Shown here: positions 1-9,969 of the stretch, in pieces
Position numbering within the stretch: position 1 is the first letter of the stretch
Layout of the letters: each line of letters starts with the position of its first letter
Assembly (NCBI RefSeq): GCF_030167905.1
Contig: NZ_JARGNA010000003.1
Coordinates: forward strand, 124,001 to 188,000
DNA length: 64,000 nt
Source of the DNA: Flavobacterium terrisoli
GTDB taxonomy: Bacteria; Bacteroidota; Bacteroidia; Flavobacteriales; Flavobacteriaceae
Reading direction: 5' to 3'
Notes under the pieces: model-generated
The model's input: only the letters and a program-made list of their open reading frames with translations
What the model was told of the DNA's origin: nothing
The model's database searches: none
Program-made: the position numbers and the translations under genes

Positions 1-95
1 TTAGAGTTTTAAAAGTAGTGGCTGAAAAGAACCTACTTGTAGTTAAGGGAGCAATTCCTGGACACAAAAACTCTTACGTAATCATTCAGAAGTAA
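1..95 (+). CDS. rplC: 50S ribosomal protein L3, C-terminal end (partial)
   Basis: Only the last 30 residues are in the window, open at the left edge and ending with TAA at 93-95. The reading frame gives a chain ending in [11 protein letters not shown], the usual end of bacterial uL3, which binds the 3' domain of 23S rRNA early in large-subunit assembly. The stop codon overlaps the rplD start by one base (TAATG), so the two genes are probably translationally coupled. The position at the head of an S10 operon agrees with this call. Confidence 0.93.
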   Translation, partial: RVLKVVAEKNLLVVKGAIPGHKNSYVIIQK

Positions 96-724
96 TGGAA
101 GTAAAAGTTTTAGATATCAACGGAAAAGATACTGGAAGAAAAGTTCAACTTTCTGATTCAGTATTCGGCATTGAGCCAAATAATCACGCAGTATATCTTG
201 ATGTTAAGCAATACTTAGCAAATCAAAGACAAGGAACGCACAAAGCCAAAGAAAGAGCTGAAGTTGCAGGTTCTACGCGTAAGATTAAAAAACAAAAAGG
301 TACAGGTACTGCACGTGCAGGATCTAAAAAGAGTCCATTGTTCAAAGGAGGAGGAACAGTATTCGGTCCAAGACCAAGAAGCTATTCTTTCAAATTGAAC
401 AAAACAGTAAAAAGATTAGCGAGAAAATCTGCTTTCTCTTTAAAGGTTAAAGAATCAAATTTAGTAGTAGTGGAAGATTTCAATTTCGAAGCGCCAAACA
501 CTAAAAATTTCATTAACGTTTTGAAAGCATTAGGATTAGAAAACAAAAAATCTTTGTTTGTGTTGGGTGAATCAAATAAAAATGTATATTTGTCGTCACG
601 CAATTTGAAAGCTTCTAGCGTTGTAACTAACTCAGAATTAAGCACTTACGCAATTTTAAACGCGAATAATTTAGTGTTATCTGAAGGTTCTTTAGAAGGA
701 ATTGTTGAAAATTTAAGCAAATAA
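95..724 (+). CDS. rplD: 50S ribosomal protein L4
   Basis: At 209 residues this has the normal uL4 length. Residues about 60-110 form the basic, Gly-rich extended loop ([13 protein letters not shown], then GPRPRSYSF) that lines the peptide exit tunnel next to uL22. The rest is the globular domain that binds 23S rRNA. The start overlaps the rplC stop, and rplW follows after 6 nt, as in an S10 operon. In E. coli L4 represses its own operon through the S10 leader; that leader lies outside this window, so such control cannot be judged here. Confidence 0.98.
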   Translation: MEVKVLDINGKDTGRKVQLSDSVFGIEPNNHAVYLDVKQYLANQRQGTHKAKERAEVAGSTRKIKKQKGTGTARAGSKKSPLFKGGGTVFGPRPRSYSFKLNKTVKRLARKSAFSLKVKESNLVVVEDFNFEAPNTKNFINVLKALGLENKKSLFVLGESNKNVYLSSRNLKASSVVTNSELSTYAILNANNLVLSEGSLEGIVENLSK

Positions 725-730
725 CAGGCC

Positions 731-1021
731 ATGAGTATCATAATTAAACCTATCATAACAGAAAAAATCACCAAAGAAGGTGAGGTTTTCAATCGTTTTG
801 GTTTTGTTGTTGACAAAAAAGCCAACAAAGTTCAAATTAAGAAAGCTGTAGAAGCTGCTTATGGAATTACTGTTGTTGATGTGAACACAATGAACTACAG
901 AGCTGACAGATCTACTAAATATACAAAAAGTGGTTTGATCAGTGGTAAAACGAACAGCTACAAAAAAGCTATCGTTCAAGTACAAGAAGGAGAAACAATA
1001 GATTTTTATAATAATATCTAA
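731..1021 (+). CDS. rplW: 50S ribosomal protein L23
   Basis: This 96-residue uL23 opens with the typical IIKPIITEK segment and carries the Lys-rich loop (KANKVQIKKAVEAAYG) of the family. The protein sits at the tunnel exit and docks trigger factor and the signal recognition particle. The gene lies between rplD (6 nt away) and rplB (6 nt away) in the S10 operon. The start at 731 gives the standard N terminus and follows an A/C-rich stretch with no Shine-Dalgarno sequence. Confidence 0.97.
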   Translation: MSIIIKPIITEKITKEGEVFNRFGFVVDKKANKVQIKKAVEAAYGITVVDVNTMNYRADRSTKYTKSGLISGKTNSYKKAIVQVQEGETIDFYNNI

Positions 1022-1027
1022 TAGAAA

Positions 1028-1852
1028 ATGTCAGTTAGAAAATTAAAACCTATTACCCCTGGTCAGCGTTTTAGAGTTGTGAATGGTTTTGACGCCATCA
1101 CGACTGATAAGCCGGAGCGTTCATTGATCGCACCGATAAAAAACTCAGGTGGTAGAAATAGTCAAGGAAAAATGACCATGCGTTATACAGGCGGTGGTCA
1201 CAAACAAAGGTATCGTATCATTGATTTCAAAAGAACTAAAGTTGGAATTCCGGCTACAGTGAAATCAATCGAGTATGATCCAAACAGAACTGCTTTTATC
1301 GCATTATTGTGGTATGCTGATGGAGAGAAAACGTATATCGTTGCTCAAAACGGTCTGCAAGTAGGACAAACAGTTGTATCTGGTGAAGGTGCAGCTCCTG
1401 AAATCGGAAACACTTTGCCTTTGAGCAAAATTCCATTGGGAACTGTAATTTCTTGTATTGAATTACGCCCGGGGCAAGGAGCTACTATTGCTAGAAGTGC
1501 AGGAACTTTTGCTCAGTTAATGGCAAGAGATGGTAAATATGCAACAATTAAAATGCCGTCAGGAGAAACAAGATTGATCTTGTTGACTTGTTCAGCTACA
1601 ATTGGAGCAGTATCTAACTCTGACCACCAATTAATCGTATCTGGTAAAGCAGGTAGATCAAGATGGTTAGGTAGAAGACCAAGAACAAGACCGGTAGCGA
1701 TGAACCCTGTCGATCACCCAATGGGTGGTGGTGAAGGACGTTCTTCTGGAGGTCACCCACGTTCTAGAAAAGGTCTACCAGCTAAAGGTTACAGAACTCG
1801 TTCAAAAGTTAACCCGAGCAACAAGTATATTGTAGAACGCAGAAAGAAATAA
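1028..1852 (+). CDS. rplB: 50S ribosomal protein L2
   Basis: At 274 residues this is a full-length uL2, an OB-fold plus SH3-like protein needed for subunit association and peptidyl-transferase assembly. The C-terminal signature [20 protein letters not shown] holds the conserved histidine near the catalytic centre. The N-terminal RRxxGRNxxG region appears in the form [20 protein letters not shown]. The gene is co-directional and tightly spaced between rplW and rpsS. Confidence 0.98.
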   Translation: MSVRKLKPITPGQRFRVVNGFDAITTDKPERSLIAPIKNSGGRNSQGKMTMRYTGGGHKQRYRIIDFKRTKVGIPATVKSIEYDPNRTAFIALLWYADGEKTYIVAQNGLQVGQTVVSGEGAAPEIGNTLPLSKIPLGTVISCIELRPGQGATIARSAGTFAQLMARDGKYATIKMPSGETRLILLTCSATIGAVSNSDHQLIVSGKAGRSRWLGRRPRTRPVAMNPVDHPMGGGEGRSSGGHPRSRKGLPAKGYRTRSKVNPSNKYIVERRKK

Positions 1853-1862
1853 TTAGATAGAC

Positions 1863-2141
1863 ATGGCACGTTCATTAAAAAAAGGACCATTTGTTCACTA
1901 TAAATTAGATAAAAAAGTTCAGGAGAATATCGCTGGAGGAAATAAAGGAGTTGTTAAGACCTGGTCTAGAGCTTCTATGATTACACCAGATTTCGTTGGA
2001 CAAACTATCGCAGTTCACAATGGTCGTCAATTTGTTCCGGTTTATGTAACTGAGAACATGGTAGGACACAAATTAGGAGAGTTTTCACCAACAAGATCTT
2101 TTAGAGGTCATGCTGGAGCAAAAAATAAAGGTAAAAAATAA
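1863..2141 (+). CDS. rpsS: 30S ribosomal protein S19
   Basis: This 92-residue uS19 starts [12 protein letters not shown] and contains the [14 protein letters not shown] and [19 protein letters not shown] blocks of the family. It sits in the 30S head with uS13 and contacts the A-site tRNA. It lies 10 nt after rplB and 6 nt before rplV in the standard order. Nothing is unusual in length or sequence. Confidence 0.98.
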   Translation: MARSLKKGPFVHYKLDKKVQENIAGGNKGVVKTWSRASMITPDFVGQTIAVHNGRQFVPVYVTENMVGHKLGEFSPTRSFRGHAGAKNKGKK

Positions 2142-2147
2142 GAAGCA

Positions 2148-2558
2148 ATGGGAGTTCGTAAAAGAGAATCAGCAGACGCAAGAAAAGAGGCTAATAAGTC
2201 TATAGCTTTTGCTAAATTAAATAACTGCCCTACTTCACCTAGAAAAATGCGCTTAGTAGCAGACTTGGTAAGAGGTCAGAAAGTGGAAAGAGCTTTAAAT
2301 ATATTAAGATTTAGCTCAAAAGAAGCTTCAAGAAAGTTAGAAAAACTTTTGTTATCTGCAATCAACAATTGGGAGCAGAAAAATGCAGAAGGTAATGTAG
2401 CTGAAGCAGGCTTAATTGTAAAAGAAATCCGTGTAGACGGTGGAATGATGTTGAAAAGACTTCGTCCAGCGCCACAAGGAAGAGCACACAGAATTAGAAA
2501 ACGTTCTAACCACGTTACAATCGTATTAGGACAATTAGATAACACACAAGCAAATTAA
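2148..2558 (+). CDS. rplV: 50S ribosomal protein L22
   Basis: This 136-residue uL22 carries a slightly extended N terminus ([16 protein letters not shown]) before the conserved core ([20 protein letters not shown]). The tunnel-lining beta-hairpin is visible near residues 98-125 ([19 protein letters not shown]). The loop is the site of macrolide-resistance changes in other bacteria; no insertion or deletion is apparent. It sits between rpsS and rpsC, with gaps of about 6 nt on either side. Confidence 0.97.
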   Translation: MGVRKRESADARKEANKSIAFAKLNNCPTSPRKMRLVADLVRGQKVERALNILRFSSKEASRKLEKLLLSAINNWEQKNAEGNVAEAGLIVKEIRVDGGMMLKRLRPAPQGRAHRIRKRSNHVTIVLGQLDNTQAN

Positions 2559-2563
2559 TTAAG

Positions 2564-3313
2564 ATGGGACAAAAGACAAATCCAATTGGAAACAGACTTG
2601 GGATCATCAGAGGATGGGATTCAAACTGGTATGGTGGAAATGATTACGGTGACAAAATCGCTGAGGATTATAAAATCAGAAAGTATATCCACGCTCGTTT
2701 ATCAAAAGCTAGTGTATCAAAAGTAATCATCGAGAGAACTTTGAAACTTGTAACCGTTACTATCACTACTGCAAGACCAGGTATCATTATCGGGAAAGGC
2801 GGACAAGAGGTAGACAAGTTGAAAGAAGAACTTAAGAAAGTTACTGACAAAGAGGTTCAAATCAACATCTTTGAAATCAAAAGACCTGAGTTAGACGCTT
2901 ACTTAGTTGCAACTAGCATCGCTCGTCAAATCGAAAGCCGTATTTCATACAGAAGAGCTATTAAAATGGCTATCGCAGCAGCAATGCGTATGAATGCAGA
3001 AGGTATTAAGGTTTTGATTTCTGGTCGTTTGAACGGAGCTGAAATGGCACGTTCAGAGCAATTCAAAGAAGGAAGAATTCCTCTATCAACTTTCAGAGCC
3101 GATATTGATTATGCTTTGGGTGAAGCTCACACTACTTATGGTAGAATGGGTATCAAAGTATGGATCATGAAAGGTGAGGTTTATGGAAAAAGAGATCTTT
3201 CTCCTCTTGTAGGCATGGACAAAAAACAAGCCGGTCAAGGTGGTGGAAAAGGAAATGATGCTCCACGTAGTGGAAAATCAAATGGAAAACCAGGACCTCG
3301 TAAAAGAAAGTAA
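2564..3313 (+). CDS. rpsC: 30S ribosomal protein S3
   Basis: This 249-residue uS3 starts [12 protein letters not shown]. It has a type-II KH domain with the GxxG loop in [16 protein letters not shown] (about residues 70-90) and the C-terminal domain that forms part of the mRNA entry channel. The last 30 or so residues are a Gly/Lys/Pro-rich tail ([19 protein letters not shown]), longer than in E. coli S3 and probably disordered. The gene is followed by rplP after 18 nt. Confidence 0.97.
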   Translation: MGQKTNPIGNRLGIIRGWDSNWYGGNDYGDKIAEDYKIRKYIHARLSKASVSKVIIERTLKLVTVTITTARPGIIIGKGGQEVDKLKEELKKVTDKEVQINIFEIKRPELDAYLVATSIARQIESRISYRRAIKMAIAAAMRMNAEGIKVLISGRLNGAEMARSEQFKEGRIPLSTFRADIDYALGEAHTTYGRMGIKVWIMKGEVYGKRDLSPLVGMDKKQAGQGGGKGNDAPRSGKSNGKPGPRKRK

Positions 3314-3331
3314 ATTTTAAACTAAAGAAAA

Positions 3332-3757
3332 ATGTTACAGCCTAAAAGAACAAAATACCGTAAGGTACAGAAGGGTAGAATGAAAGGCGTTTCTCAAAGA
3401 GGACACGAGCTTTCTAATGGAATGTTTGGAATTAAATCAGTACATGAAAATGGAATGTTCTTAACTTCACGTCAAATCGAAGCTGCGCGTATTGCTGCAA
3501 CTCGTTTTATGAAAAGAGAGGGACAATTATGGATTAAAATATTTCCAGATAAACCTATCACCAAAAAACCTCTAGAGGTACGTATGGGTAAAGGTAAAGG
3601 AGCGGTCGAATATTGGGCTGCTGTTGTAAAACCAGGAAAAATTATGTTTGAAGTTGGTGGAGTTCCACTTTCTGTTGCAAAAGAGGCTTTGCGTCTTGCC
3701 GCTCAAAAACTTCCTGTAAAAACTAAGTTTGTCGTTGCTAGAGATTTCGAAGCATAA
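3332..3757 (+). CDS. rplP: 50S ribosomal protein L16
   Basis: At 141 residues this is a standard uL16. It starts [19 protein letters not shown] and contains the [21 protein letters not shown] segment that approaches the A-site tRNA elbow. It binds 23S rRNA late in assembly and is needed for peptidyl-transferase activity. The conserved PDKPITKKP motif precedes the core loop. The gene ends 13 nt before the rpmC start. Confidence 0.98.
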   Translation: MLQPKRTKYRKVQKGRMKGVSQRGHELSNGMFGIKSVHENGMFLTSRQIEAARIAATRFMKREGQLWIKIFPDKPITKKPLEVRMGKGKGAVEYWAAVVKPGKIMFEVGGVPLSVAKEALRLAAQKLPVKTKFVVARDFEA

Positions 3758-3770
3758 TCTAAAATTAATT

Positions 3771-3962
3771 ATGAAACAATCAGAAATTATCAATCTATCC
3801 GCAGCTGAGTTGCAAGTGAAACTTACTGAGTTGAGAAAAGCCTATATGGATTTAAGATCTGCACACGCTATTTCTCCAATTGCCAATCCACTTCAAATTA
3901 GAAGTGCTAGAAGAGCGGTTGCTAGAGTAGCAACAGAGCTAACTAAAAGAGAGTTACAATAA
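3771..3962 (+). CDS. rpmC: 50S ribosomal protein L29
   Basis: This 63-residue two-helix uL29 (MKQSEIINLSAAELQVKL) ends in the typical RRAVARVATELTKREL helix. An upstream in-frame ATG at 3729 would add 14 residues that overlap the end of rplP. The start at 3771 is preferred because it gives the family N terminus and sits after an A/T-rich gap. The protein lies at the tunnel exit beside L23. rpsQ follows almost at once. Confidence 0.95.
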   Translation: MKQSEIINLSAAELQVKLTELRKAYMDLRSAHAISPIANPLQIRSARRAVARVATELTKRELQ

Positions 3963-3977
3963 TTGTATTCTGCTAAA

Positions 3978-4238
3978 ATGGAAGATAAAAGAAATTTAAG
4001 AAAAGAAAGAATTGGTGTTGTTACGTCAAACAAAATGGACAAGTCTATTGTTGTGGCACAAGTAACCAGAGTAAAACACCCGTTATACGGTAAGTTCGTG
4101 TTAAAAACTAAAAAGTTTCATGCACACGACGAAACAAATGACTGTAACATCGGAGATACAGTAAAGATCATGGAAACAAGACCTTTATCTAAAACCAAAT
4201 GTTGGAGACTAGTTGAAATCATTGAAAGAGCTAAGTAA
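3978..4238 (+). CDS. rpsQ: 30S ribosomal protein S17
   Basis: This 86-residue uS17 ([15 protein letters not shown]) has the OB-fold motifs KMDKSIVV and [23 protein letters not shown] at 3963, directly after the rpmC stop, could extend it by five residues (YSAK). The ATG at 3978 is preferred because it gives the normal family start. uS17 binds 16S rRNA early in assembly. The next gene, rplN, starts only 2 nt after the stop, so coupling is likely. Confidence 0.95.
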   Translation: MEDKRNLRKERIGVVTSNKMDKSIVVAQVTRVKHPLYGKFVLKTKKFHAHDETNDCNIGDTVKIMETRPLSKTKCWRLVEIIERAK

Positions 4239-4240
4239 TT

Positions 4241-4609
4241 ATGGTACAACAGGAATCGAGATTAAAAGTAGCAGATAACACAGGAGCAAAAGAAGTTTTG
4301 ACTATCCGTGTTTTAGGAGGAACGAAACGTCGTTATGCCTCTGTTGGAGATAAAATTGTAGTGTCAATAAAAGATGCAACACCAAACGGAAACGTGAAAA
4401 AAGGTGCTGTTTCTACTGCAGTTGTTGTACGTACCAAAAAAGAAGTGAGAAGAGCCGATGGTTCTTATATCCGTTTCGACGATAATGCATGTGTTCTTTT
4501 GAACGCTGCAGGTGAGATGAGAGGAACACGTGTTTTTGGTCCGGTTGCAAGAGAACTTCGTGAAAAACAATTCATGAAAATTGTATCATTAGCACCAGAA
4601 GTGCTTTAA
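4241..4609 (+). CDS. rplN: 50S ribosomal protein L14
   Basis: This 122-residue uL14 starts [19 protein letters not shown] and ends in the conserved [18 protein letters not shown]. It is a beta-barrel protein at the subunit interface and the docking point of the silencing factor RsfS. It matches the family end to end with no insertions. It heads the spc part of the fused operon and is followed by rplX after 12 nt. Confidence 0.98.
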
Positions 4610-4621
4610 TTCGTTAGTAAG

Positions 4622-4936
4622 ATGATAAAGCTAAAAATAAAATCAGGAGACACAGTAACTGTTATCGCAGGGGACCACAAAGGAACTGAAGGTAAAGTGT
4701 TGCGTGTTGACCGTGAGAAAAACAAAGCAATCGTTGAAGGTGTAAACATGGTTTCGAAACATACAAAACCAAGTGCAAAAAACCCTCAAGGAGGAATTGT
4801 TAAGAAAGAAGCTCCTATTCACATTTCAAACTTGGCTTTGGTAGATCCAAAATCTAAAAAAGCAACCAAAGTTGGAATCAAGACAGAAGGAGATAAGAAA
4901 GTGAGATTTTCAAAAAAATCTAATCAAGTATTATAG
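4622..4936 (+). CDS. rplX: 50S ribosomal protein L24
   Basis: This 104-residue uL24 shows the KOW motif near the N terminus ([20 protein letters not shown]) and the usual [12 protein letters not shown] and [14 protein letters not shown] segments. It is an assembly-initiating protein that binds the 5' end of 23S rRNA. It sits between rplN and rplE, with 2 nt to the rplE start. The length is normal. Confidence 0.98.
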   Translation: MIKLKIKSGDTVTVIAGDHKGTEGKVLRVDREKNKAIVEGVNMVSKHTKPSAKNPQGGIVKKEAPIHISNLALVDPKSKKATKVGIKTEGDKKVRFSKKSNQVL

Positions 4937-4938
4937 TT

Positions 4939-5490
4939 ATGGCCTATACACCTAGACTTAAGCAAGAATATAAGGACAGAGTAATTGCTGCCCTTAAAGA
5001 AGAATTCGGTTATAAAAACGTTATGCAAGTTCCAAGATTGGAAAAAATCGTTTTAAGCCGTGGAGTTGGAGCAGCAGTATCTGATAAAAAACTAGTTGAC
5101 TATGCAGTTGATGAGTTGACTAAAGTTACTGGACAAAAAGCAGTATCTACAATCTCTAAGAAAGACGTTGCGTCTTTCAAATTGAGAAAAGGTATGCCAA
5201 TTGGTGCTAAAGTAACTCTTAGAGGAGAAAGAATGTATGAGTTTTTAGATAGACTTATCACGTCATCTTTACCACGTGTAAGAGATTTTAATGGTATCAA
5301 AGCTACTGGTTTTGACGGAAGAGGAAACTACAACCTGGGTGTTACTGAACAAATCATTTTCCCTGAAATTGATATTGATAAAGTAAATAAAATCTCAGGA
5401 TTGGATATTACGTTTGTAACTTCTGCAAACACAGATAAAGAAGCAAAGTCATTATTGGCTGAATTAGGTTTACCTTTTAAAAAGAATTAA
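4939..5490 (+). CDS. rplE: 50S ribosomal protein L5
   Basis: This 183-residue uL5 binds 5S rRNA in the central protuberance. Family blocks are present: [36 protein letters not shown] and FPEIDIDKV. In E. coli the S8 repressor binds the mRNA around the rplE start. Here no comparable structure is evident in the 2-nt rplX-rplE junction; the structured element is instead found before rpsH. Confidence 0.98.
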   Translation: MAYTPRLKQEYKDRVIAALKEEFGYKNVMQVPRLEKIVLSRGVGAAVSDKKLVDYAVDELTKVTGQKAVSTISKKDVASFKLRKGMPIGAKVTLRGERMYEFLDRLITSSLPRVRDFNGIKATGFDGRGNYNLGVTEQIIFPEIDIDKVNKISGLDITFVTSANTDKEAKSLLAELGLPFKKN

Positions 5491-5493
5491 GAC

Positions 5494-5763
5494 ATGGCTA
5501 AAGAATCAATGAAAGCCCGTGAGGTTAAGAGAGAAAAAACGGTAGCAAAGTACGCTGAGAAAAGAAAAGCTTTATTAGAAGCCGGAGATTACGAAGGGTT
5601 ACAAAAATTACCAAAAAATGCTTCACCAGTTCGTATGCACAATCGTTGCAAATTAACAGGTAGACCAAGAGGGTACATGAGACAATTCGGTATTTCACGT
5701 GTAACATTCCGTGAAATGGCTAATCAAGGATTAATCCCGGGAGTTAAAAAAGCTTCTTGGTAA
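5494..5763 (+). CDS. rpsN: 30S ribosomal protein S14, zinc-independent form
   Basis: This 89-residue uS14 ends in the common signature GVKKASW. Only one cysteine is present ([12 protein letters not shown]), and the paired CxxC knuckles of the short zinc-binding form are absent. It is therefore the C-minus type, whose folding does not depend on zinc. It binds late in the 30S head. A 104-nt gap with a promoter-like box and a hairpin follows it, the largest gap inside the operon. Confidence 0.96.
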   Translation: MAKESMKAREVKREKTVAKYAEKRKALLEAGDYEGLQKLPKNASPVRMHNRCKLTGRPRGYMRQFGISRVTFREMANQGLIPGVKKASW

Positions 5764-5787
5764 TCTCGCAATAAGTTATTACTTTTG
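5757..5787 (+). promoter_or_regulatory. Candidate internal promoter before rpsH
   Basis: A perfect TAnnTTTG box (TACTTTTG, 5780-5787) is preceded by TTG at 5757-5759 with a 20-nt spacer. This matches the Bacteroidota sigma-A promoter pattern (TTG near -33, TAnnTTTG near -7). It would let the genes from rpsH onward be transcribed apart from the S10 part. Transcription from here is an inference. Confidence 0.6.
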
Positions 5788-5810
5788 CAAACCAAAAAAT
5801 AATTTTAATT

Positions 5811-5853
5811 GGTTAAAGGTTCATTTGGTGAGTACCTCTTGAAAACCATAACC
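5811..5853 (+). promoter_or_regulatory. Structured leader upstream of rpsH (possible S8 control site)
   Basis: Nested inverted repeats are readable: GGTTA (5811-5815) pairs with TAACC (5849-5853), GGTT (5818-5821) with AACC (5844-5847), and GGT (5827-5829) with ACC (5834-5836) around a GAGT tetraloop. The element ends 14 nt before the rpsH start codon. S8 is the known translational repressor of the spc operon in E. coli. That this hairpin is an S8 site is inference from position only. Confidence 0.5.
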
Positions 5854-5867
5854 GCAAATTTATACAT

Positions 5868-6266
5868 ATGTATACAGATCCAATTGCAGATTATCTTACG
5901 AGAGTTAGAAATGCAGTGATGGCTAACCACAAAGTGGTTGAAATCCCGGCTTCGAACTTGAAAAAGGAAATCACAAAGATTTTATTCGATCAAGGATATA
6001 TCTTAAGTTACAAATTTGATGACAGTTCTGTTCAAGGAACGATCAAAATCGCTTTGAAGTATGATAAAGATACTAAAGAGTCTGTAATTAAAGATATCCA
6101 AAGAATTAGTAAACCAGGTTTACGTAAATATGCAGGTGCATCAAAATTGCCTAGAATCCTTAACGGATTAGGAATTGCTATTGTTTCAACTTCAAAAGGT
6201 TTAATGACCGGGAAACAAGCTAAGCAATTAAATGTTGGTGGAGAAGTAATTTGTTACGTATACTAA
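5868..6266 (+). CDS. rpsH: 30S ribosomal protein S8
   Basis: This 132-residue uS8 starts [20 protein letters not shown] and ends in the conserved GGEVICYVY. It binds helix 21 of 16S rRNA as a primary assembly protein and is the spc-operon autoregulator in enterobacteria. It follows the only sizeable gap in the spc region, which contains a promoter-like box and a hairpin leader. That makes autogenous control at this point plausible. Confidence 0.97.
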   Translation: MYTDPIADYLTRVRNAVMANHKVVEIPASNLKKEITKILFDQGYILSYKFDDSSVQGTIKIALKYDKDTKESVIKDIQRISKPGLRKYAGASKLPRILNGLGIAIVSTSKGLMTGKQAKQLNVGGEVICYVY

Positions 6267-6281
6267 TAAAACAGTTAAACA

Positions 6282-6824
6282 ATGTCAAGAATAGGTAAAA
6301 ATCCAATTTCAATTCCTGCTGGTGTAACTGTCGAAGTTAGTGAAACAGTAATTACAGTAAAAGGAAAATTAGGTCAACTTACACAAGATTACGCAGACGT
6401 AACTGTAAAAGTTGAAGAAGGTCAACTAGTAGTAGAAAGACCATCTGATAGTAAAGATCATAGAGCAAAACACGGATTATACAGATCATTAATCAACAAC
6501 ATGATTGTGGGTGTGTCTGAAGGGTTTACAAAAGAATTAGAATTGGTTGGAGTAGGTTACAGAGCCTCAAACCAAGGACAAAAATTAGACTTAGCATTAG
6601 GTTTCTCTCACAATATCGTTTTAGAAGTTGCTCCAGAAGTAAAACTAGAAACAATCTCTGAGAAAGGTAAAAACCCAATCGTGAAGTTGACATCTTACGA
6701 CAAACAATTAATCGGACAAATCGCTGCGAAAATCAGAGGTTTCCGTAAGCCAGAACCTTACAAAGGAAAAGGAGTTAAGTTTGTTGGTGAAGTATTAAGA
6801 AGAAAAGCAGGTAAATCAGCGTAA
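6282..6824 (+). CDS. rplF: 50S ribosomal protein L6
   Basis: This 180-residue uL6 starts [14 protein letters not shown] and has the two repeated alpha/beta domains of the family. The C-terminal signature [17 protein letters not shown] is complete. It lies beside the sarcin-ricin loop at the factor-binding site. The gene is flanked by rpsH (15 nt) and rplR (11 nt), all co-directional. Confidence 0.98.
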   Translation: MSRIGKNPISIPAGVTVEVSETVITVKGKLGQLTQDYADVTVKVEEGQLVVERPSDSKDHRAKHGLYRSLINNMIVGVSEGFTKELELVGVGYRASNQGQKLDLALGFSHNIVLEVAPEVKLETISEKGKNPIVKLTSYDKQLIGQIAAKIRGFRKPEPYKGKGVKFVGEVLRRKAGKSA

Positions 6825-6835
6825 AAATTAGCATT

Positions 6836-7189
6836 ATGTCATTAACAAAAACTGAAAGAAGACAAAGAATTAAATTCAGAATCAGAAAGATTGTTAGCGG
6901 AACAACTGCTAAACCAAGATTATCTGTATTCAGAAGTAATAAAGAAATCTATGCACAACTAATTGATGATGTGAATGGAGTTACTTTATTGGCTGCTTCA
7001 TCAAAAGATAAAGGAGTAGATATTAAAGGTACAAACGTAGAAATCGCTGCAGCAGTTGGAAAACTAGCAGCTGAAAAAGCGTTAAAAGCCGGGATAACTG
7101 AAGTAACTTTCGACAGAGGAGGATACTTGTACCACGGTCGTATTAAATCATTAGCAGAAGGCGCAAGAGCCGCTGGACTTAAATTCTAA
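6836..7189 (+). CDS. rplR: 50S ribosomal protein L18
   Basis: This 117-residue uL18 is a 5S rRNA-binding protein of the central protuberance. The basic N-terminal tail ([15 protein letters not shown]) precedes the conserved [19 protein letters not shown], and the chain ends [20 protein letters not shown]. Length and order (rplF-rplR-rpsE) are standard. Six nt separate it from rpsE. Confidence 0.98.
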   Translation: MSLTKTERRQRIKFRIRKIVSGTTAKPRLSVFRSNKEIYAQLIDDVNGVTLLAASSKDKGVDIKGTNVEIAAAVGKLAAEKALKAGITEVTFDRGGYLYHGRIKSLAEGARAAGLKF

Positions 7190-7195
7190 TATATT

Positions 7196-7717
7196 ATGTC
7201 TAAATACAAAAATGTAGAATTAGTAAAACCTAGTGGTCTTGAATTAAAAGATCGTCTGGTAAGTGTAAATCGTGTTACTAAAGTAACAAAAGGAGGTAGA
7301 GCTTTCGGCTTTTCTGCTATTGTTGTGGTAGGTGATGAAAACGGTGTAGTAGGTCACGGATTAGGAAAATCTAAAGATGTTTCTGAAGCTATTGCTAAAG
7401 CAGTAGAAGATGCAAAGAAAAACTTGGTTAGAATTCCTTTGAGCGGTCAATCTGTACCTCACGAACAAAAAGGAAAATTTGGTGGAGCAGCAGTATTTTT
7501 GATGCCTGCATCTCACGGTACCGGAGTAATCGCTGGTGGAGCTGTTCGTTCAGTTCTTGAGTCGGTTGGTATCCACGATGTATTGTCAAAATCACAAGGT
7601 TCATCAAATCCGCACAACGTGGTAAAAGCAACTTTTGATGCTTTATTGCAAATGAGAAGTGCTGTTACTGTTGCAAAACAAAGAGGTATTTCTTTAGAAA
7701 AAGTTTTTAAAGGTTAA
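7196..7717 (+). CDS. rpsE: 30S ribosomal protein S5
   Basis: This 173-residue uS5 has the N-terminal dsRBD-like domain ([20 protein letters not shown]) with the loop affected by spectinomycin-resistance mutations in other species. The C-terminal domain contains [15 protein letters not shown] and the [16 protein letters not shown] block. The protein lies at the mRNA entry site with S3 and S4. No loop deletion is seen, so the sequence predicts a wild-type form. Confidence 0.97.
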   Translation: MSKYKNVELVKPSGLELKDRLVSVNRVTKVTKGGRAFGFSAIVVVGDENGVVGHGLGKSKDVSEAIAKAVEDAKKNLVRIPLSGQSVPHEQKGKFGGAAVFLMPASHGTGVIAGGAVRSVLESVGIHDVLSKSQGSSNPHNVVKATFDALLQMRSAVTVAKQRGISLEKVFKG

Positions 7718-7729
7718 TTCAAGGAAAAC

Positions 7730-7912
7730 ATGGCAAAATTATTAGTAAAACAAGTTAGAAGCAAAATCAACTGTCCACTTACACAAAAAAGAGGATTAGA
7801 AGCTTTAGGTCTTCGTAAAATGGGCCAAGTTGTAGAGCATGAATCAAATCCTGCTATCCTTGGAATGATAAATAAAGTTAAACACTTAGTTTCCGTTGAG
7901 GAAGTTAAATAA
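7730..7912 (+). CDS. rpmD: 50S ribosomal protein L30
   Basis: This is a 60-residue single-domain uL30 ([20 protein letters not shown]) with the typical [21 protein letters not shown]. It is a small 23S rRNA-binding protein. Its place between rpsE and rplO is the standard spc order. Twelve-nt gaps flank it on both sides. Confidence 0.97.
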   Translation: MAKLLVKQVRSKINCPLTQKRGLEALGLRKMGQVVEHESNPAILGMINKVKHLVSVEEVK

Positions 7913-7924
7913 CAAATCATAGTT

Positions 7925-8380
7925 ATGAATTTAAGTAACTTACAACCTGCTGAAGGTTCTACACACAATCAAAACAAAAGATTAGGTAGAGGAGAAGGTT
8001 CTGGTAAAGGTGGTACCGCTGCACGTGGTCACAAAGGAGCTAAGTCTCGTTCTGGTTATTCTAAAAAGATTGGTTTTGAAGGAGGTCAGATGCCACTTCA
8101 AAGACGTGTGCCTAAGTTTGGTTTCACAAACATCAACCGTAAAGAATATCAAGGTGTTAATCTTGATGCGCTTCAGTTATTAGTGGATAACGGAACTGTT
8201 ACCAATAATACTGTAGATTTTACAGTATTGGTAGAAAACCGTTTGGCTACTAAAAACGAATTGGTTAAGATTTTAGGAAGAGGAGAATTAAAAGCAAAAT
8301 TAACAGTAACTGCTCACAAATTTACTGCTACTGCAAAAGCGGCTATTGAAGCGGCTGGTGGAGAAGCTGTAACCTTATAA
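7925..8380 (+). CDS. rplO: 50S ribosomal protein L15
   Basis: This 151-residue uL15 has the extended basic N-terminal region [20 protein letters not shown] that threads through 23S rRNA, then [21 protein letters not shown]. The C-terminal globular domain ends [14 protein letters not shown]. It immediately precedes secY, 11 nt upstream, as in most bacteria. Nothing is unusual. Confidence 0.98.
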   Translation: MNLSNLQPAEGSTHNQNKRLGRGEGSGKGGTAARGHKGAKSRSGYSKKIGFEGGQMPLQRRVPKFGFTNINRKEYQGVNLDALQLLVDNGTVTNNTVDFTVLVENRLATKNELVKILGRGELKAKLTVTAHKFTATAKAAIEAAGGEAVTL

Positions 8381-8391
8381 TTAATAGAACA

Positions 8392-9738
8392 ATGAAGAAA
8401 TTTTTTGAATCATTACATAATGTTTGGAAAATAGAAGAACTAAAAAACAGAATCTTGGTAACTCTTGGTCTGTTATTGGTTTATAGATTTGGAGCGCACG
8501 TTACTCTTCCGGGAATTGATGCTACACAATTAGAAAACTTAGCTGGTCAAACAGACCAAGGGATTGGATCAATCCTTGACATGTTTACCGGTGGAGCTTT
8601 TTCTAAAGCGTCTGTTTTTGCGTTAGGTATTATGCCTTACATTTCGGCTTCAATTGTTGTTCAATTAATGGGTATCGCTATTCCTTATTTGCAAAAATTG
8701 CAAAAAGATGGCGAGAGCGGCAGAAAAAGATTGAATCAAATTACCAGATGGTTAACCATCGCGATTACTTTGGTACAAGGTCCTGGTTATATCTATAACC
8801 TTTATAGTACTTTGCCACCAAGCGCATTCCTTTTAGGATTTGATTCATTCCAATTCTTGTTCTCTTCAGTATTAATTCTAACTACAGGTACAATATTCGC
8901 TATGTGGTTAGGTGAAAAAATTACAGATAAAGGTATTGGTAATGGTATTTCACTATTGATTATGGTGGGAATTCTTGCCAGATTGCCTCAAGCTTTATAC
9001 CAAGAGTTTGCTTCAAAACTATCTGGTCAAACCGTTGGTGGACCGATGTTATTAGTAATTGAAGTAATCGTTTGGTTGTTAATTATCATTGCTTGTGTTC
9101 TATTGGTAATGGCTGTAAGAAGAATCCCGGTACAATACGCCCGTCGTACAACAGCCGGTGATTTTGAGCAAGATTCTTTAGGAGGAAACAGACAGTGGAT
9201 TCCGTTAAAATTGAATTCTGCAGGAGTTATGCCAATCATCTTCGCACAAGCGATTATGTTTATTCCGGCAGCAGTAGCAGGACTTTCAAAATCTGAAACG
9301 TCTCAGTCTATCGCAGGTACTTTTAGTAACATGTTCGGATTTTGGTACAACTTCGTATTTGCAATGTTGATTTTGATATTCACATTCTTCTACACTGCAA
9401 TTACAGTTCCAACAAACAAAATGGCCGATGATTTAAAAAGAAGTGGTGGTTTTATTCCAGGTATCAAACCAGGAGTTGAAACGGCTGACTTCTTAGATAG
9501 AATCATGTCTCTTATAACATTCCCTGGTTCGTTATTTTTAGCATTAATCGCTGTGTTCCCAGCAATTGTTGTTAGTCTTAATGTACAACAATCTTGGGCT
9601 ATGTTCTATGGTGGTACTTCATTAATCATTATGGTTGGTGTTGCTATCGATACTATTCAACAAATAAATTCTTATTTATTGAATAAACACTATGACGGAT
9701 TGATGAAAAGTGGTAAAAATAGAAAAGCAGTAGCTTAA
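8392..9738 (+). CDS. secY: Preprotein translocase subunit SecY
   Basis: This 448-residue polytopic inner-membrane protein is the channel subunit of the SecYEG translocon. It has the ten hydrophobic segments of the family and the plug-region motif [26 protein letters not shown]. The cytosolic loop [10 protein letters not shown] and the segment [16 protein letters not shown] sequence ([12 protein letters not shown]) are present. All T9SS substrates in this window would first cross the inner membrane through it. It lies between rplO and infA. Confidence 0.98.
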   Translation: MKKFFESLHNVWKIEELKNRILVTLGLLLVYRFGAHVTLPGIDATQLENLAGQTDQGIGSILDMFTGGAFSKASVFALGIMPYISASIVVQLMGIAIPYLQKLQKDGESGRKRLNQITRWLTIAITLVQGPGYIYNLYSTLPPSAFLLGFDSFQFLFSSVLILTTGTIFAMWLGEKITDKGIGNGISLLIMVGILARLPQALYQEFASKLSGQTVGGPMLLVIEVIVWLLIIIACVLLVMAVRRIPVQYARRTTAGDFEQDSLGGNRQWIPLKLNSAGVMPIIFAQAIMFIPAAVAGLSKSETSQSIAGTFSNMFGFWYNFVFAMLILIFTFFYTAITVPTNKMADDLKRSGGFIPGIKPGVETADFLDRIMSLITFPGSLFLALIAVFPAIVVSLNVQQSWAMFYGGTSLIIMVGVAIDTIQQINSYLLNKHYDGLMKSGKNRKAVA

Positions 9739-9743
9739 TTTTT

Positions 9744-9959
9744 ATGGCAAAACAATCAGCAATAGAACAAGACGGAACGATCATTGAAGCATTATCAAAT
9801 GCGATGTTTCGTGTAGAATTAGAAAATGGACATATTGTGATTGCTCACATCTCCGGTAAAATGCGTATGCATTACATCAAATTGTTACCTGGTGACAAAG
9901 TGAAACTGGAAATGAGCCCTTACGATTTGTCAAAAGCAAGAATTACTTATAGATACTAA
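9744..9959 (+). CDS. infA: Translation initiation factor IF-1
   Basis: This 71-residue S1/OB-fold protein ([16 protein letters not shown]) has the family core [21 protein letters not shown] and ends in [10 protein letters not shown]-1 binds the 30S A site during initiation. The gene sits 5 nt after secY and 10 nt before rpmJ, the normal arrangement. Neither adk nor map lies between secY and infA here. Confidence 0.98.
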   Translation: MAKQSAIEQDGTIIEALSNAMFRVELENGHIVIAHISGKMRMHYIKLLPGDKVKLEMSPYDLSKARITYRY

Positions 9960-9969
9960 AGCTACTAAT

